From assembly GCF_020360975.1 (NCBI RefSeq), contig NW_025408668.1, positions 3,658,001 through 3,722,000 on the forward strand: a stretch of DNA of 64,000 bases, in the 5' to 3' direction. Positions 36,280 through 49,399 of the stretch are shown here, one piece after another. The position numbers and the translations under genes were made by a program. The DNA comes from Hirsutella rhossiliensis. Its lineage: Eukaryota; Ascomycota; Sordariomycetes; Hypocreales; Ophiocordycipitaceae. Under the pieces are notes generated by a model. That model ran no database searches, had not been told where the DNA came from, and was given only the letters and a program-made list of their open reading frames with translations. Positions within the stretch are counted from its first letter, which is position 1. Each line of letters opens with the position of its first letter.

Positions 36280-39200
36280 AATACGCGAGATTATTACCCT
36301 TCGATATAAGGTATAGTTACTTAGGAATAGAGGAGGTAACGGATAAGTTGGGGACCTCGGAGAAGTAGTTAAACTAAAATAGCTAGGACTATTCGACGGT
36401 ACTTATAGCACGCTTCGAGACTTTCTTACCTAACTTAAGGCCTACTACCGGTTTTACCCTACTAAACTCTTAGACCTAGTCGAAAAGGTACTCTACGTAG
36501 GAAATTATTTATCTAGAACGGTACTCGCTTAGTTTAGACCTATTATAAGGGACTTTCTTAATAACTAATTAGCGCGACGAGATAACGAAATAGATAAAGT
36601 CTTTACTAGTTTCTAAGGATTTAAAGAAGCTATTATAAAGGTATTCGGAATAACTAACGAGGAATAAGAAGCTAAATAAAACCTTCGAGAACTCTAATAA
36701 AGGATCTTAGTATCGGATTATACTATAAAGTTCCGATAAGTTACCTTAAAGCTTAATTAGGACGACGAACCCCTTATATTACGATTCTACGACGGGCTTA
36801 AAGAAGAAGTTAAGGATAAGCTCTATAAGGAAAATCGACCTAATAACCTCTCGGACTATATTACTATAGTAGTACGAATCGACGATAGATAATATACGCG
36901 ACGCTAAGAAAAGAAATAAGAAAGAGGAAACTAGAACCCTTCCTATAGAAATAACTTTAGCTAATACGCTAACTATAAAAAGAAGCGCAAAACTCCTATT
37001 GCCTACGCCTATATAACTAACCTAGGTAGGATAGACCTAAACGTAATATAGAAAAGTAAAGGAAAGTGTTTTAACTATAGGAAACTTAAATATTACTTTA
37101 AAGAATATAAATAACCTTATAAGGAAAAGAAAACCTACTAAGCACTAGCCTTAAAAGGTAAGAAACACCTAAACGCTACTAATAGATAGGAACTAAAGCA
37201 TAAACTCCTTAGTTAGACTATATACTACGACGACGAATATATAGTATACTTAAGCGATAAAAACGGTACCGGATAGTTCTTAAAGCTACTAAAGAAAACC
37301 CTTATAATAATATAACGAAGGGATCCTAAAATATAGAAATAAGTTAAATTCGTAGAACTAGAACACCCTATCTAAAGGTCTCCTAAGACTAGATTAGGAA
37401 GAACGGTAAACGATTCTAGGAAGATATACGAAATAAAAATCGATAATAACGACGGGTAGTCTATAAATAATATAATAAAGAAGATATAGACGTAGCCCTT
37501 ATACTTACGAAACTTAGATAATAACCTAAAAAGGAATAACGAAGTATCGACGATATAAGCTCTTAAGAATAAGAAATACCTAGAGAAACGGAAGACGAGA
37601 ACGAACTTATACTACTACTCTTGCTACTAAGGGAGAATGCTATAATTAGAAAACACGCTCTATACTTCGAAGAATTCGAAGAAATGCTTAAAATTAGAAC
37701 CTAATAAATACCTTAAATTCTTACGGAAAACTAATAAGCTATACTAATTCGATATTAACCGGCACTACGTAGAGGAGACTATACTATAGCTATCGCTATA
37801 GTCGATACCTTTATAGCTCTATAACGAGAATAGTAACTATAAGGAGAATTTAAAGACGATCTATAAATACTACTTACTTATAAGCACTATAAGTATATTT
37901 TATAGATATTATATATCTACCTAGATTATATAATATACTTCTAGATAAAGGCACGACACGACGCCTTCCTAGTTAGGTTCGAGGGATAAGTACTTTCGAA
38001 ACCCTACTTAAGTATAGAACTAGACTACTAAAAAATCGATTAACGCTACCTAAACGACTAAGTTATATTATTAGAACCCGATTACGGCACGCTACTTAAA
38101 TACCGCGATAATTACGGTTTATTAACGAGATATCTTTTAGAGATATACGAAATCTATAAATACGCTAAAATAAAAGAATAGTATAACGCTACTCGCTTTA
38201 AGATATCCGAACCCTTAATCTTTTAAAGACTTACGTAATAAGTTAAATGCGACGAAGAAGATTATAACGAATATATATACCTAAACTATAGAGTTTATAA
38301 ATACGAAAAAGCACGAGTATAGCATAAACGATATAACGGTATACTAAAAGATTATTAGTAATATATATAAAGGCTATAAGCTGTATTCGACTAAGGAAGA
38401 ATTAATATAGAAATACTATATAAAAAATAAAAAGATATAGAACGAAAACTCGACCTTTAGTATAAAAATAAATAGAATTGTAAAGTATAGTACGTAATTA
38501 ACTATAAAGTAATATAATATAAACGATATAGCGTCGAGAAATAAGAAATCTTCGATTAGCTATAAGAAATTAGTCTCTTAAGCTCTAATATAATACTACG
38601 CGATAAAAACGTAAAGAAACGATATTAATAATAAATCGAAGAAGAATACCTAAATAAAACGAATAAGGACTAGGTAAAAAACGAGGTACGCTATCTATAA
38701 AAGGGCTATAGACTAGCACGACACGATAAGATCTAAGGACCCTATATATAGTAACGGTAAGCTATAGCGACTAAATAGTATTAGATATCTAAATCGCGGG
38801 ATATTATATACGTATACTTTTAAACTATAGTATAATAGGTAATTACGTTTTACCTAGAGTCGTTAATCGTTACCGACTTATATAGAGATATAAGATAGAT
38901 CTATATAAACTTACGAATATTAAAGGAGAGGCCTTTAACTATAATAACGGAATTATTAATATAGAGATTAATTACCTCGATATTAATATCTAGGGCTATA
39001 ACGAATAAGTTAACTTTAATATTATAGATATTAAAGAACACGACCTTATATTAGGGCTTCTATAGCTATAGGAGAGCAACCTACTAATTAACTAGAAAAC
39101 TAGCTAGCTACGTTAAAACGAAGATATAAGTTTCTAGGACTAGTAGATTTAAGAGAAAGTAAAATTTTACGATAATTTAGCTACTAAATAGGATAAAAGG

Positions 39201-42200
39201 GATAACCGTTTAAGTAAATTATTACGGGCTTTAGCGATATAAACGAAAATAGTAACCGAACTAGTAGATATAATAAAATCGACTAATAAGACCTATATAC
39301 TAACTAATACGGCTATATAACCTAGCATCCGATATAAATAGAATAAAGGATATAATACGAAGATCTAAAGAGTTATTGCTACTTTAAGGAAAGACCTTAA
39401 ATAAATTAATAAAGAGCTTAAGTTAAGAGAAACTAGCTCTTAAAAGAAAGAATAAAGCCTATAAGATAGAATAAAGAATATCCCCTAGGAATACCGGAAA
39501 TATAATAAACTCTTTAAGGAAGAACTTAAGATAAGGTTACCCGAATATAGCTAATAGGACTATAAAATTTATCTTAAGGATAGAATAACGCTAACGTTCT
39601 ATAAAATCTATAACCTAAACGAAAAGTAACTATAAACGCTACGCGACTACCTTAACGAGAATCTATAAAAAGGATATATATAAATATTAATATCTAAAGT
39701 AGGCTATCTAGTTATATTTATTCTAAAGAAAAACAGTAAGCTATAACTAGTTATTAACTATAGACGCCTAAACGATATTATAATAAAGGACCGAATACTA
39801 TTACCGCTTATATTAGAACTATAAGATCGACTATATAGTAAAAAATAGTTTATAGCCCTCGACCTTAAAGGCGCCTATAACTTAATATATATAAAAAAGG
39901 GACGCGAATAGATAATAGCCTTTAAAACGAAATTTAGACTATTCGAATATCTAGTAATACTATTTAGACTTATAAATATACTAGCTACCTTTTAATAGAT
40001 AATTAATAATATCCTACGCGAATACTTAGATATCTTTATAGTAGTATACCTAGATAATATCCTAATCTTCTCGGATACCCTAAAAGAATATAAGGAATAC
40101 GTCTATAAGGTACTCCGCGTACTTTAGAATATAAAGTTACTAGTTAAACTAGAGAAAAGTAAGTTCTATATATAGGAAGTAGACTTCCTTAGATATACGA
40201 TCTTACTAGGAGAGATATAGATATAATAAGATAAGATTAACTTAGTTAAAAAATAGCTAACGCTAAAGAACGTTAAAGACGTATAAAGTTTCCTAGGATT
40301 TATAAATTACTACTAACGATTTATTAAAGATTTCGGAAAGATTATAGTACTACTATACGACTTAATAAAGAAGGAAAAAGAATTTATATAGGACGATAAA
40401 GCTAATAAAGCTTTTAAATATATTAAGACTATAATTACGTAAGAACTAGTCTTAACTACCTTCGATCTAGAATAATAAATCGAACTTAAAACCGATATAT
40501 TAGACTTTACTCTAAGAGTATAAATCGGATAAAAAGATAAAGAAGGAAGACTATAACTAATTGCATTTTACTCGAAAAAGCTATATAGCGTAGAACTTAA
40601 TTACCCTATCTACGATAAAGAATTCCTTATAATTATTTAAGCTTTTAAGGAATTTCGATACTACCTTCTTAAAAGTAAATATAAAGTTAAGGTCTATATA
40701 GACTATAAGAATATCTTATATTTTATAACGACGTAATAGTTAAACGGACGATAGATCTAATAGGCCGAATACTTATTAGAATTCGACTACGAAATAATCT
40801 ATAAAAAAGGAATAGAAAACGGTCGAGCTAATACCCTTAGTCGACGAAGTAACTACGATATAGGGGCACCTATAGCGAAAGGATAGCTCCTATAAATTAA
40901 CGAAAACGGGAACTACTAGCAACGATAGCTAAATATAATATTTAAAGTATAACCTAACGACTCGACTTATTAGAAGATCCTAAAATAGATAAAAGAATAT
41001 AAAGCACTAAACGGATACGATATAGAATATTTAAAAGTTCTAATATATAAAAATAAAATCTAGATACTATTAGAATTATAAGATAAAGTTATATAAGATA
41101 AATACGAATATCTAATATATAGATACTAAGGAATCTAAAGAATAATAAAACGGATTAAACGATAATATAACTTCCTATAGCTTAAAGAAGTAGTATAATA
41201 AGTTATTAAAGAATATAAACTTTACGTATAAAGTAAGGCTAAACAATATAAACTATATAGAGAATTATAACCGCTACTAGTACTAGAAAAACCATAGGAT
41301 TTAATAGCTTTTAACTATATTATAAAGCTACTACTATTAAAAGAACCTATAACTAACGTTAAGTATAATAGTATATTTATTATTACCGATAGACTAACGA
41401 AGTATAGGTACTTTTTACTATATAAAGAAGTAAGTAATGCGGAAGAGCTAGTATATATATTCCTATAAATAATTATTAGCAATTATAGACTATTAAACGA
41501 GATTGTCTTTAATAGAGGAAGCACGTTTATAGCTAAATTTTAGCAAGCTCTTATAGTATAATTAGGGACGAAATATAAGCTTAGTATAGCTTATTACCTA
41601 TAAATAGATAGATAAATAGAACGACTTAACTAAACGCTTAAATAATATTTACGATACTATATTAGCTACGAATAAAACAATTAAGTTAAATAGCTACTAA
41701 TAGCGTAACTAGCTTATAATAGCTTAGTTATAGAAATAACTAAGCTCTTACTAGTATATACTAATTACGGATATAACCTAGAAGTACTTAAGGTTACTCG
41801 ATAAGGACTATAAGCGGAACGAGCAATACTATAAGTAAATTAGCTATGAAAATTATATAAAGAAATATAATAAGAACTTTAATTCGTTAGAGAATAAATA
41901 TCTACTTACTATAATCGGAAAAGATTATAGGGACTAATCTTTTAAGAGGGAGATATAGTCTACCTTATATAACGAAATATTAAAATAAAACGACTAAGCA
42001 ATAAATTAGATTTTAAGAAACTTAGACCGTTTAAGGTTAAGAAAACTATTTTAAAAGTTAACTACGAACTTTCGCTACTAATAATAATACGGATATACCC
42101 GATATTTTATATCTTATTATTAGAACTAGCGCTATAAAACGCTAAACTATAGGAAAAAATCGAAGTTAACGACGATTAAGAATATAAAGTAGAATAAATA

Positions 42201-42300
42201 CTAGATATAAGAAAATAAGGTTAGTAATAAGAATACCTTATTAAGTAGAAGGGATATAGACTAGAGGAAAATACCTAGGAACTACTTAAGCACTTAACCT
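36280..42300 (+). pseudogene. Gypsy-1(+) gag-pol, RIP-inactivated, with chromodomain
   Basis: Read through stops: Gag from about 36330, with a zinc-knuckle remnant at 37064-37115 (K-C-F-N-x-R-K-x-K-x-x-F-K-E, Cys/His partly turned to Tyr). The protease-like region is at about 38900-39090 (H-D-L-I-L-G-L). RT at about 39690-40250 has V-V-Y-L-D-N at 40045-40065, where the last catalytic Asp has become Asn. RNase H follows at about 40480-40860. Integrase at about 41080-41900 shows D in I-T-D-R-L-T-K, the second catalytic Asp changed to Asn (V-F-N-R-G-S), and a retained Glu in Q-I-E-R-L-N. The chromodomain lies at about 42170-42300 (E-Y-K-V-E-Q-I-L-D, then Y-L-I-K, then K-G-Y). Nearly every Gln and Trp codon is a stop. 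Confidence 0.85.
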
Positions 42301-42640
42301 ACTATAGTTCTCTACTCCGATAGTTTTACTAGGCAAACCCTTACTCGGAAATATAGGGTTACTAAGAATAGTATCCTAGTCTAATACGTTTAAGGCACTA
42401 AACAATTAAACCTCGCTAATAGCAATAGTTTCCTTATTTAATAAACGAACTAATTCGTCTTAAGAAGAACGCGTTATACTATCTTCTTTATTAATAGCTT
42501 ATATACCCCGCTAAAATAACTTACTACCTCGGTCCTTTAGGAAACGCTTCTATTTCTTAATCTAAGCTAGGCGAGCTATCGCTTCCTCTAACGCTTCTTT
42601 TACTTTCTATTCGTCCGAATTAATCTTTTACTATTAATTT
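42300..42640 (-). pseudogene. Antisense coiled-coil frame between Gypsy-1(+) chromodomain and 3' LTR
   Basis: The minus strand from about 42620 reads KVKEALEEAIARLA, then K-x-K-R-F-L-K-D-R-G-S-K-L-F, a run with A-I-N-K-E-D-S, and on to L-V-R-L-L-N-K-E-T-I-A-I-S-E-V. The only interruptions are TAG/TAA codons where CAG/CAA would fit. The heptad-like leucines and charged residues suggest a coiled coil. Short proteins with an A-R-L-x-R-L-x-x-Q-x-x-F-L-K-x-R-G pattern are common as hypothetical proteins in fungal genomes, and this suggests some are retroelement accessory frames. No ATG remains (RIP would make ATA). The opposite strand is the end of pol and non-coding sequence. The outer copy at 31310-31680 has the same frame. 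Confidence 0.55.
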
Positions 42641-42781
42641 ATAATACGATAAACTAGAAAAAGAAGGAATATTAGCGAAAAGGAATAATAGGGAAGGAAA
42701 GGGATAAAACGAACGGGCGGACGCTATATTATACCTATTATAAGAACGGCCTATAGAGGTATATTCGGAACCCCGATTAGA

Positions 42782-43038
42782 TATAAGGGAACACGTATCA
42801 CGGTACGATTAGTTAGGTAGTAGAGATAGCTAGAGGTACTACGCTATATATATTATATTCTCCTTATCGTAAGACTAAAGCTTATAAGAAGAGGGATTTT
42901 TCCTCTTTAGTTCGAGTAGCGAGTGGTCTATAATATACGAGCGGGGTAGGCACGATTCCCTACCGATACCCTACCGATATATTAGTACTACGTACCTAAG
43001 TGCTTTGTTAGCCTATACCTCCTAGTAGCGCTCTTATA
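42782..43038. repeat. Gypsy-2 LTR, left copy (257 bp; 3' LTR)
   Basis: Starts TATAAGGGAA, ends CTCTTATA (RIPed TG...CA). Near-identical to 50333-50589 in the same orientation. Preceded by TTAGA (42777-42781), repeated at 50590-50594. Because gag and pol are on the minus strand, this is the 3' LTR. Confidence 0.92.
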
Positions 43039-43419
43039 ATTATCTCCCCTCCTATATAGACGTCTCGGCTATATCTTTAATATATATTGCTTTTGCTACG
43101 CTACGTGCATTCGGTTAGGAAGAGAGGTAGTTTTAGTTATATATCGCGCGTATACGCCTATATAAGTATACGTTAGTCTACGCTCTATAACGTTAATAGT
43201 TATTATGCTAGCGGTTGCCGCCGAGCAACCGTTGCGGTATCGCCTACGTATCGGCCGCGTAACTATAATATAAAGAGCGTGCGTATATATCTCCTACTTC
43301 TTCTATTTTCTTTTCTTCTTTAACTCTTCCGCTTACGATTGCTATAGAGTTTTATGCCTTTTTTTATTAATCCCTTATACCTTTTTATATTACTTTTTAT
43401 CGACGATTTATTAACGATA

Positions 43420-44989
43420 ATGCCTTCTACGCTAAAGAAGATAAAGAACTATAACGCCGATTTCCTACGCCGTATATAGGAGTAAGTAGCGGCGGGTTCG
43501 CCCTCGAAGCGTAAGCGATCGGCCTAGAAGTCTCGCAGCGACGCTAGTTCCCCCTTAGCGAAGAAAGCTAAGAAAGGCATAGGGGAATCCTAGTCCTAGG
43601 AGACTTTTAGTCTAGGACCTAACGTTAGCGAGGGTCGTGCCCCCGTTACCCCGCCGAGTGCCCTAACTCCGACTACTAATAAGCCTACTTCTATAGGCCC
43701 GGAAACTTATAAGTCTATTACCCCCGTTAGCGATGCTAATACTAGCGAGGAGATCGTGCCTAGGCGCTCCTAGGTAAGTGCCGATAACCTAGCTACTCCG
43801 TCTCGATAGGGCGGCTCTAGCTAATAGGAGATTATCGCCTAGGCCGCTCCTTAGAATAAGTAGGCCGATATTAACGACGAGGCCTAGCCGAACGAGGGCT
43901 AAGACTATCCCGATGCCTAGCCGAACGAGGGCTAAGATAACGACAACGGCAATAACGGAGACGGCCGCGATCCGACTCCTCCTACCGACGAACCTAAGAA
44001 CGGCGGCGCCGGAGACAAGGGCACCTAGGCGGCGGCACGAGGCGGTCGCGCTCCTACGAAGAAGCGTACCCGATCTAAGGCTAAAGCCCGCCCGGTTAGG
44101 GCCTATAGGGTTATCCCTCGTAAGCTCTAGTATATATATTATTTTAGGACGGTCGTTAAGGAGTATAGTACGACCGAGCCTAAGCCTATTAAGGTGCTCT
44201 TAATTAGCTATATTTTCTCGGGGGTTTCCTCGACGCGCTACGAGCAGTGCTATAGACGTACCGCGACCTATAACTAGGTAAGTTTCCCCTTAACTTTAAA
44301 TATTACGATTAATAAGCTAATCTTTCTTAAGGCCGCTACTCTTATATCTAGTAACCGGGCCGATATAGTCGCTATCGTTAAGCACCTACGCGAGCTTAAT
44401 AAGTTAAAGACCGGCAACGAGGATACCGAGGACGATAGCTTAGACGCGGGCGTGCTTGTTTTCGAGGAGGCTAATCGGCGCCGTCTCGCTATTACGGTAT
44501 AGTATTTAGCCGAGGCTTTCGACGCCGCCGAGACGGCCTATCGTAAGTCCTTTAGGACTATAGGTATATAGAAGTCTACTATCGTAAGTTTTATCCGACC
44601 CTTTTATTAGCGACCGCCTAACGATATACTAGGTCGAGCGTGCCGACTACTATACGCTAATTAATAAGCGCCGCGAGCTTATTATTCGCCTTAACCCCGC
44701 GCCCTTATTCGATATCGCCCGTATAAGCCCGGAGTACCGGGCCTAGGAATCCCGGTTAAAACTCTGCTTTATTGACGGTAATATAGGCTATACTTTATAG
44801 TAATACGCCTTACTATTTACTAAGGCCGAGGTAAGTGCCGTGCTAATAAAGATAGGTCTCGACGCGGAGGATAAGGAAGGAGCGGAGGATAGGGTAGTTC
44901 TAGTATTTCCGGATATATTCGGTATAACGGAGGGGGCGCCTTAGTTAGTTCCCGCTACGCCGGCGAAGAAGAGGGGTGGTCGGAAGTAA
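43420..44989 (+). pseudogene. Antisense, intron-containing accessory gene of Gypsy-2 (unknown function)
   Basis: ATG at 43420 opens a frame starting MPSTLKKIKNYNADFLRRI. It runs to 44277 with only TAG (one TAA) stops at positions where CAG/CAA fits. Next, 44278-44331 begins GTAAGT and is either a 54-bp intron with AAG acceptor or 18 in-frame codons. Exon 44332-44583 follows. Then 44584-44632 is a 49-bp intron with GTAAGT donor, CCTAAC branch site and CTAG acceptor. As 49 is not a multiple of 3, the frame continues only if it is removed. The last exon, 44633-44989, ends KKRGGRK and TAA. The product would be about 490-507 residues: basic Ser/Lys-rich N-terminus (SPSKRKRSA), low-complexity acidic middle with repeated PNEG, Arg/Lys-rich patch (KKRTRSKAKARP, nuclear-localisation-like), and a folded-looking C-terminal half (NIGYTL, VLVFPDIFG). 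No domain recognised. It is transcribed opposite to pol, next to the 3' LTR. Confidence 0.7.
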
Positions 44990-45229
44990 TAGATAGGTCT
45001 TATCTTTCTTTTATTTATCTACGACTATCCTTCTCTCCTTTATCGTTAGGGCCTTAGTAGAGTTACGGTTTAGTTTTATTTTCCTTAATAATATTTAATA
45101 GGTAGTATAGATAGTTTTCCCTATTCTCTTATTTTACTATTTTATATATAGTTATAGGACGTTCGGGCGTGCCGATACGTTAACGAGTCGGTAGCGATTT
45201 AGTAGGGATTCGTTACCGATTTAGTAGCG

Positions 45230-48200
45230 TCTCCCTACGCTAATAGGTTTCCCTACCTTACTTAGTCTTATACCTCTTTTTCCCGGTTAGGCGAGCAGTG
45301 TATTCTTTAATAAGGTCTTAGCTATTCGCTATATCTTCGGCCTCGACCTATTAGTTATACTTAGCTAGCTATCCTTTTTATTTAATAAGGAAAAAGGTAT
45401 CGCCCTTAGATCTCTTTCGGTCTTTAATCTCTTAGACTTCCTATTCGCCTTTATCGTCCTCTAAGTCTAGTATTAGTAGGGTTTTACTATCTTTATAGGT
45501 GCCTTTACGCTCCTTCTATAGCTCTAAGAGACTAATATAGAAAACGTTATAAAGGCGTAAGTACTTCTCGGGGAGTATAAGACGATATACTTGCTTTCTA
45601 ATAGCTTATAGGACCCGAAACGGTCTAATATACTTAGGTAAGAGTTTTCTTTTTTCGTCCTTAAGGCGTAAGTTCTTTATCGATAATACTATAAGGTCTC
45701 CTACTTTTAGTATAAGCGGTTAATACCTTAAATCGTAGTATTTCGCTTACGATTTAATAGCCTTTCTCTAGTATTCCTTAAGCCTCTTTCGTAGCTCCTA
45801 TAGCCTAGTAACTCTTACTCTTACTTCGGGTACCCCCCTCTAAATAATATCGTCCTTAGTATTAATATAAAAGTTTAGTTAGTAACCTATTAACGCTTCG
45901 TTAGGTAATAACCTAGTTATCGCGTTCTTTATATTATTATATATAAATTAAGCAATATATAGGAGTAACGCCTAGTTAGTTTATTCCGAGTTAGTAAAGT
46001 ATCTTAAGTAGTGCTATACGGCTTAGTTTATTCGTTCTATTTGCCTATCGGTTTATAGGTAAAATGCCGTCGATAGCCTACGTTTTACTTATAAGATAAA
46101 ATAGAGATCTAACTAGAACTTACTTATAAATAGGGACCCTCTATCTAAGATAATGCCTTTCGGAGGTCTATATATTAATTTAACTTAGTAATAGAATAAT
46201 TCTACTAGCTCTAGGGCTATTATTATCTTAGAGATAGGAAAGAAGAGGCAATACTTAGTATATTAGTCTACGATTACTAAGATCGTATTAACGTCTTATC
46301 TATTATACTATACTTTAGGCAGACCTATAGTAAAGTCTATTAATAATTCTTCTTATAGTCGTATAGGATATAGTAACGATTATATAGTGCTATAGGGGCG
46401 ATGCCTCCTAGACACTATACCTTAATATACTAGGTATAACTAGACGTATTTATTTACGTCTTTTATTATTCTATCTTAGTTGAAGTTCCTCGCTAGTAGT
46501 TCGCTAGTATATTAGGAGCTAAAGTGTCCTACTAACGGATCGTTATTGAAGAGCTATATTAGCTCTTACCGTAAGGCTGCCTCTAGAGGCACTACGATAC
46601 GACCCTTCTATAGTAGTAGTCTATCTAAGCGCATTAACTAGAAACCCTTCCCTTTCGAGAAGTCTTCGGTCTCCTTTAGCCTACTAATCGCTGCGTTAAC
46701 CGACTAAGTGCGTTTTAGTAACTTTAGTAACGGTTCTAGAACTTCTATTATATAAACTTTTATATAGTAGGCCGCTTCTTTAGCGGTCTTCCTTAAGAGT
46801 AACTATTTATAACTAGCTCTCTCTTTAGCTTAATCGGCTAATCGTTTAGGTCTCGCGCCCGAAGTATTATAGTTTCGCTATAGATAAGCTTATGCATTTT
46901 CCTTATATAAAGGCACTTTGCCACGCTTATATTAACTCGAGGTTAAGCATCTATTTGCCTATAAAAACGCCTCGTTATTTCTCTATACGGATATAGTATT
47001 AATAGTAGCTAGCTTCGCTTATAGCTCCGGTAATAGTTCTATAGACGGGGGCTTCTCGCCCTTATATCTAGGCATTCTCGATAGCGCGTCCGTTGGGTTA
47101 GATTTACCTATACGATACTTAATCGTAAAGTCGAATAGTGCTAAATATATATACTATCTTACTTACCTCCTATTTAGGGAGGTCTAGTATATAAACGTCT
47201 AGAGGTTATAGTAGTCCGATAATACCTTTACTTTATACGCTGCTATTTCGACGTAATATCGCTAGTATTTAAATAACTTAACGATAGTAAAGAGTTCTTA
47301 GTCTAGAATACTATAATTAAGTTCGGCTCTAGTAAACTTCCTTAACTAGAATGCGATCGGATAGTAACGCCCTTCGTTATCGGGTTAAGAGATAATCCCT
47401 ACTATCGCGAATTGCGATATATCTATTTCGATACGAATACGTCTTTCCGGATCGTAATATCGGAGGAGTAGGGCTCCTTAAAAAGCATCCTTAAGAGCCT
47501 AAAACGCTGCCCTTTCGGTAAGGTTTAGCTCTATACTCCCTAGCTTCTTCCTATTCTTACTCCCCTTTAGCAATATAGTTAAGGGCGCTATAACTCTTAA
47601 GTACCCGTATATAAATCGTCGGTAAAAATTATAGAACCTAAGGAAAACCTGAATATTATAGTAGGTTATAGGTTTAGGCTATTAGGCTATTACCTCTACC
47701 CGTCGAGGGTCTATCGATACCCTATCGATAGATAATATAAACCTAAGGAACTCGACTAACTATTAATAGAAGATATACTTCGATAGTTTTATATAGAGCT
47801 CTATAGCCCTTAGCCTTTCTATTACTTATCCTAAGTATTTAGTATATTCTTCTCTCGTTTTAGAGTATATAAGGATATCGTCGAGGTAGACTACGTAGAT
47901 TATATCTACGAGCCCCTTAAGCGCCTAATAGATATAGCTCTAAAACGTAGCTAGTGCGTTAGTAAGTCTAAAGGGTATTACTAGGTATTCGAAATATCTA
48001 TAACGCGTTCGGAAAGCAGTCTTCTATTTATCTCCTTCCTAAATTCGAATACGTTAATACGCATTCTATATATTAATCTTAGAAAAATACTTAGCTCCTT
48101 AATAGCGGTTAATAATCTCCGAAATAAGGGGTAAAGGGTACCGATTCTTTTATATAACCCGGTTAAGTCCTCGGTAGTCTATATATAGCTATAAGGTGCT

Positions 48201-49300
48201 ATCCTTTTTTAGAACGAAAAGGATAGGCGCCCTAGCTAAGCTCTTTAACTCCTAGATTATTTTCCTTTTTATCGCGTCTTAGATCTAGTCACGTAATACT
48301 TAGAGTTCCCTTTACGATAGAGGGTAAATCGGTCTATAAGGAGGTTCCGTATTAGGGATTAAATTAATTAAGTAATCCGTTCCCTTTTTAGCTAGTAATA
48401 AATCGGATTTATTAGCCGAGAAGGTATCTTTAAACCGGTAGAGAGTTAGTAGGATTTCGGCCTATTCTTCCTATAGAATCCCTTTATCTTCGTCTTTATC
48501 TAGTAGCGGGATTAGCTTAGGATTAAGCGCTATTATATAGACCCTTCCTTCGTTCTTACATTCCTAAAGGAATCTACGGGGATTCTATAGGGTTTCGCTG
48601 CCTAGTTAATGCTTAAACTACTACTATCGTTTTTATAGGATAATATAGATACGTTTATCCTCTAAGGTAGTAACTAATAAAAGGATTAGTACCCGATCGT
48701 TTAGCGTTAACTTATCGGTATTAATATAGAAACGAGTAATTGTCTTTTTAGTGCCCCTTATATCTATTATTCGGAGCGGCACTAACTATACTCTATACTC
48801 CCTTACCCTACTATTATTAAGCCCTAATAACTTAGGGTATAATAGCGCTACTTATAGTAATCCCTACTATCGGGCAAAGTATACGTCTACGAGGTTAACG
48901 GTACCGTAAGTGTCTAAGTATACGGGGACTTTAGTAGGGTTTCGCCCTAATATCGTTATAGGAGTTTTAAGTAACTATCCTATAGGTATTAAGTTTGCTA
49001 GGGGAGAGGCGTTTACCCTAATATCTTGCCTTTTCCCTATTTTACGGTATCGAGTTTAAGAGTCTTCGCTAGGGTTTCTACCTTTAGAGAATTAGTATAT
49101 TCTATAGATAGGTATCCCGGCTTATTATATTAGAAATATATAATTCCTAATTAAGTAAAAGATCCTCTTCCTCGATAACGTCCCTTAGTTCGGCCCTTAG
49201 TAGGTATATCGCTAGCTTGCTAGTTATCGGTCGAATCGGTAGTGTTTCCTTAACGATTCGGCCTAGCTTATCGGCCTCTCTAATTCCTTCCCCTATACGT
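45230..49300 (-). pseudogene. Gypsy-2 pol (protease, RT, RNase H, integrase, chromodomain), RIPed
   Basis: The minus strand gives a Ty3/Gypsy Pol. The RT has K-K-E-N-N-L upstream, K-T-A-F-R-T-R-Y, F-E-Y-L-V-I-P-F, and the intact catalytic V-V-Y-L-D-D-I-L-I-Y near 47870-47905. RNase H is at about 47560-47150 and integrase at about 46900-45850. The chromodomain at about 45480-45290 reads L-E-D-D-K-G-E-x-E-V-Q-E-I, then F-F-L-I-K. Stops are TAG/TAA in Gln/Trp positions. RIP damage is lighter than in Gypsy-1. The 77-codon open frame on the + strand at 49217-49450 is a shadow of the protease region. Confidence 0.82.
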
Positions 49301-49399
49301 ACCGCCTTAGGGTATAGCACTACTTCTATTCCTAGTTCCTCTAGGGGTAAAAGTAGTATTAATACGTCGCCTCTTATTAGTAGTAGTATCCTAATATCG

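Noticed and set aside
43913..44203. 96-codon + frame inside the Gypsy-2 accessory gene
   Set aside because: Out of frame with the longer, intron-supported reading; a shadow.
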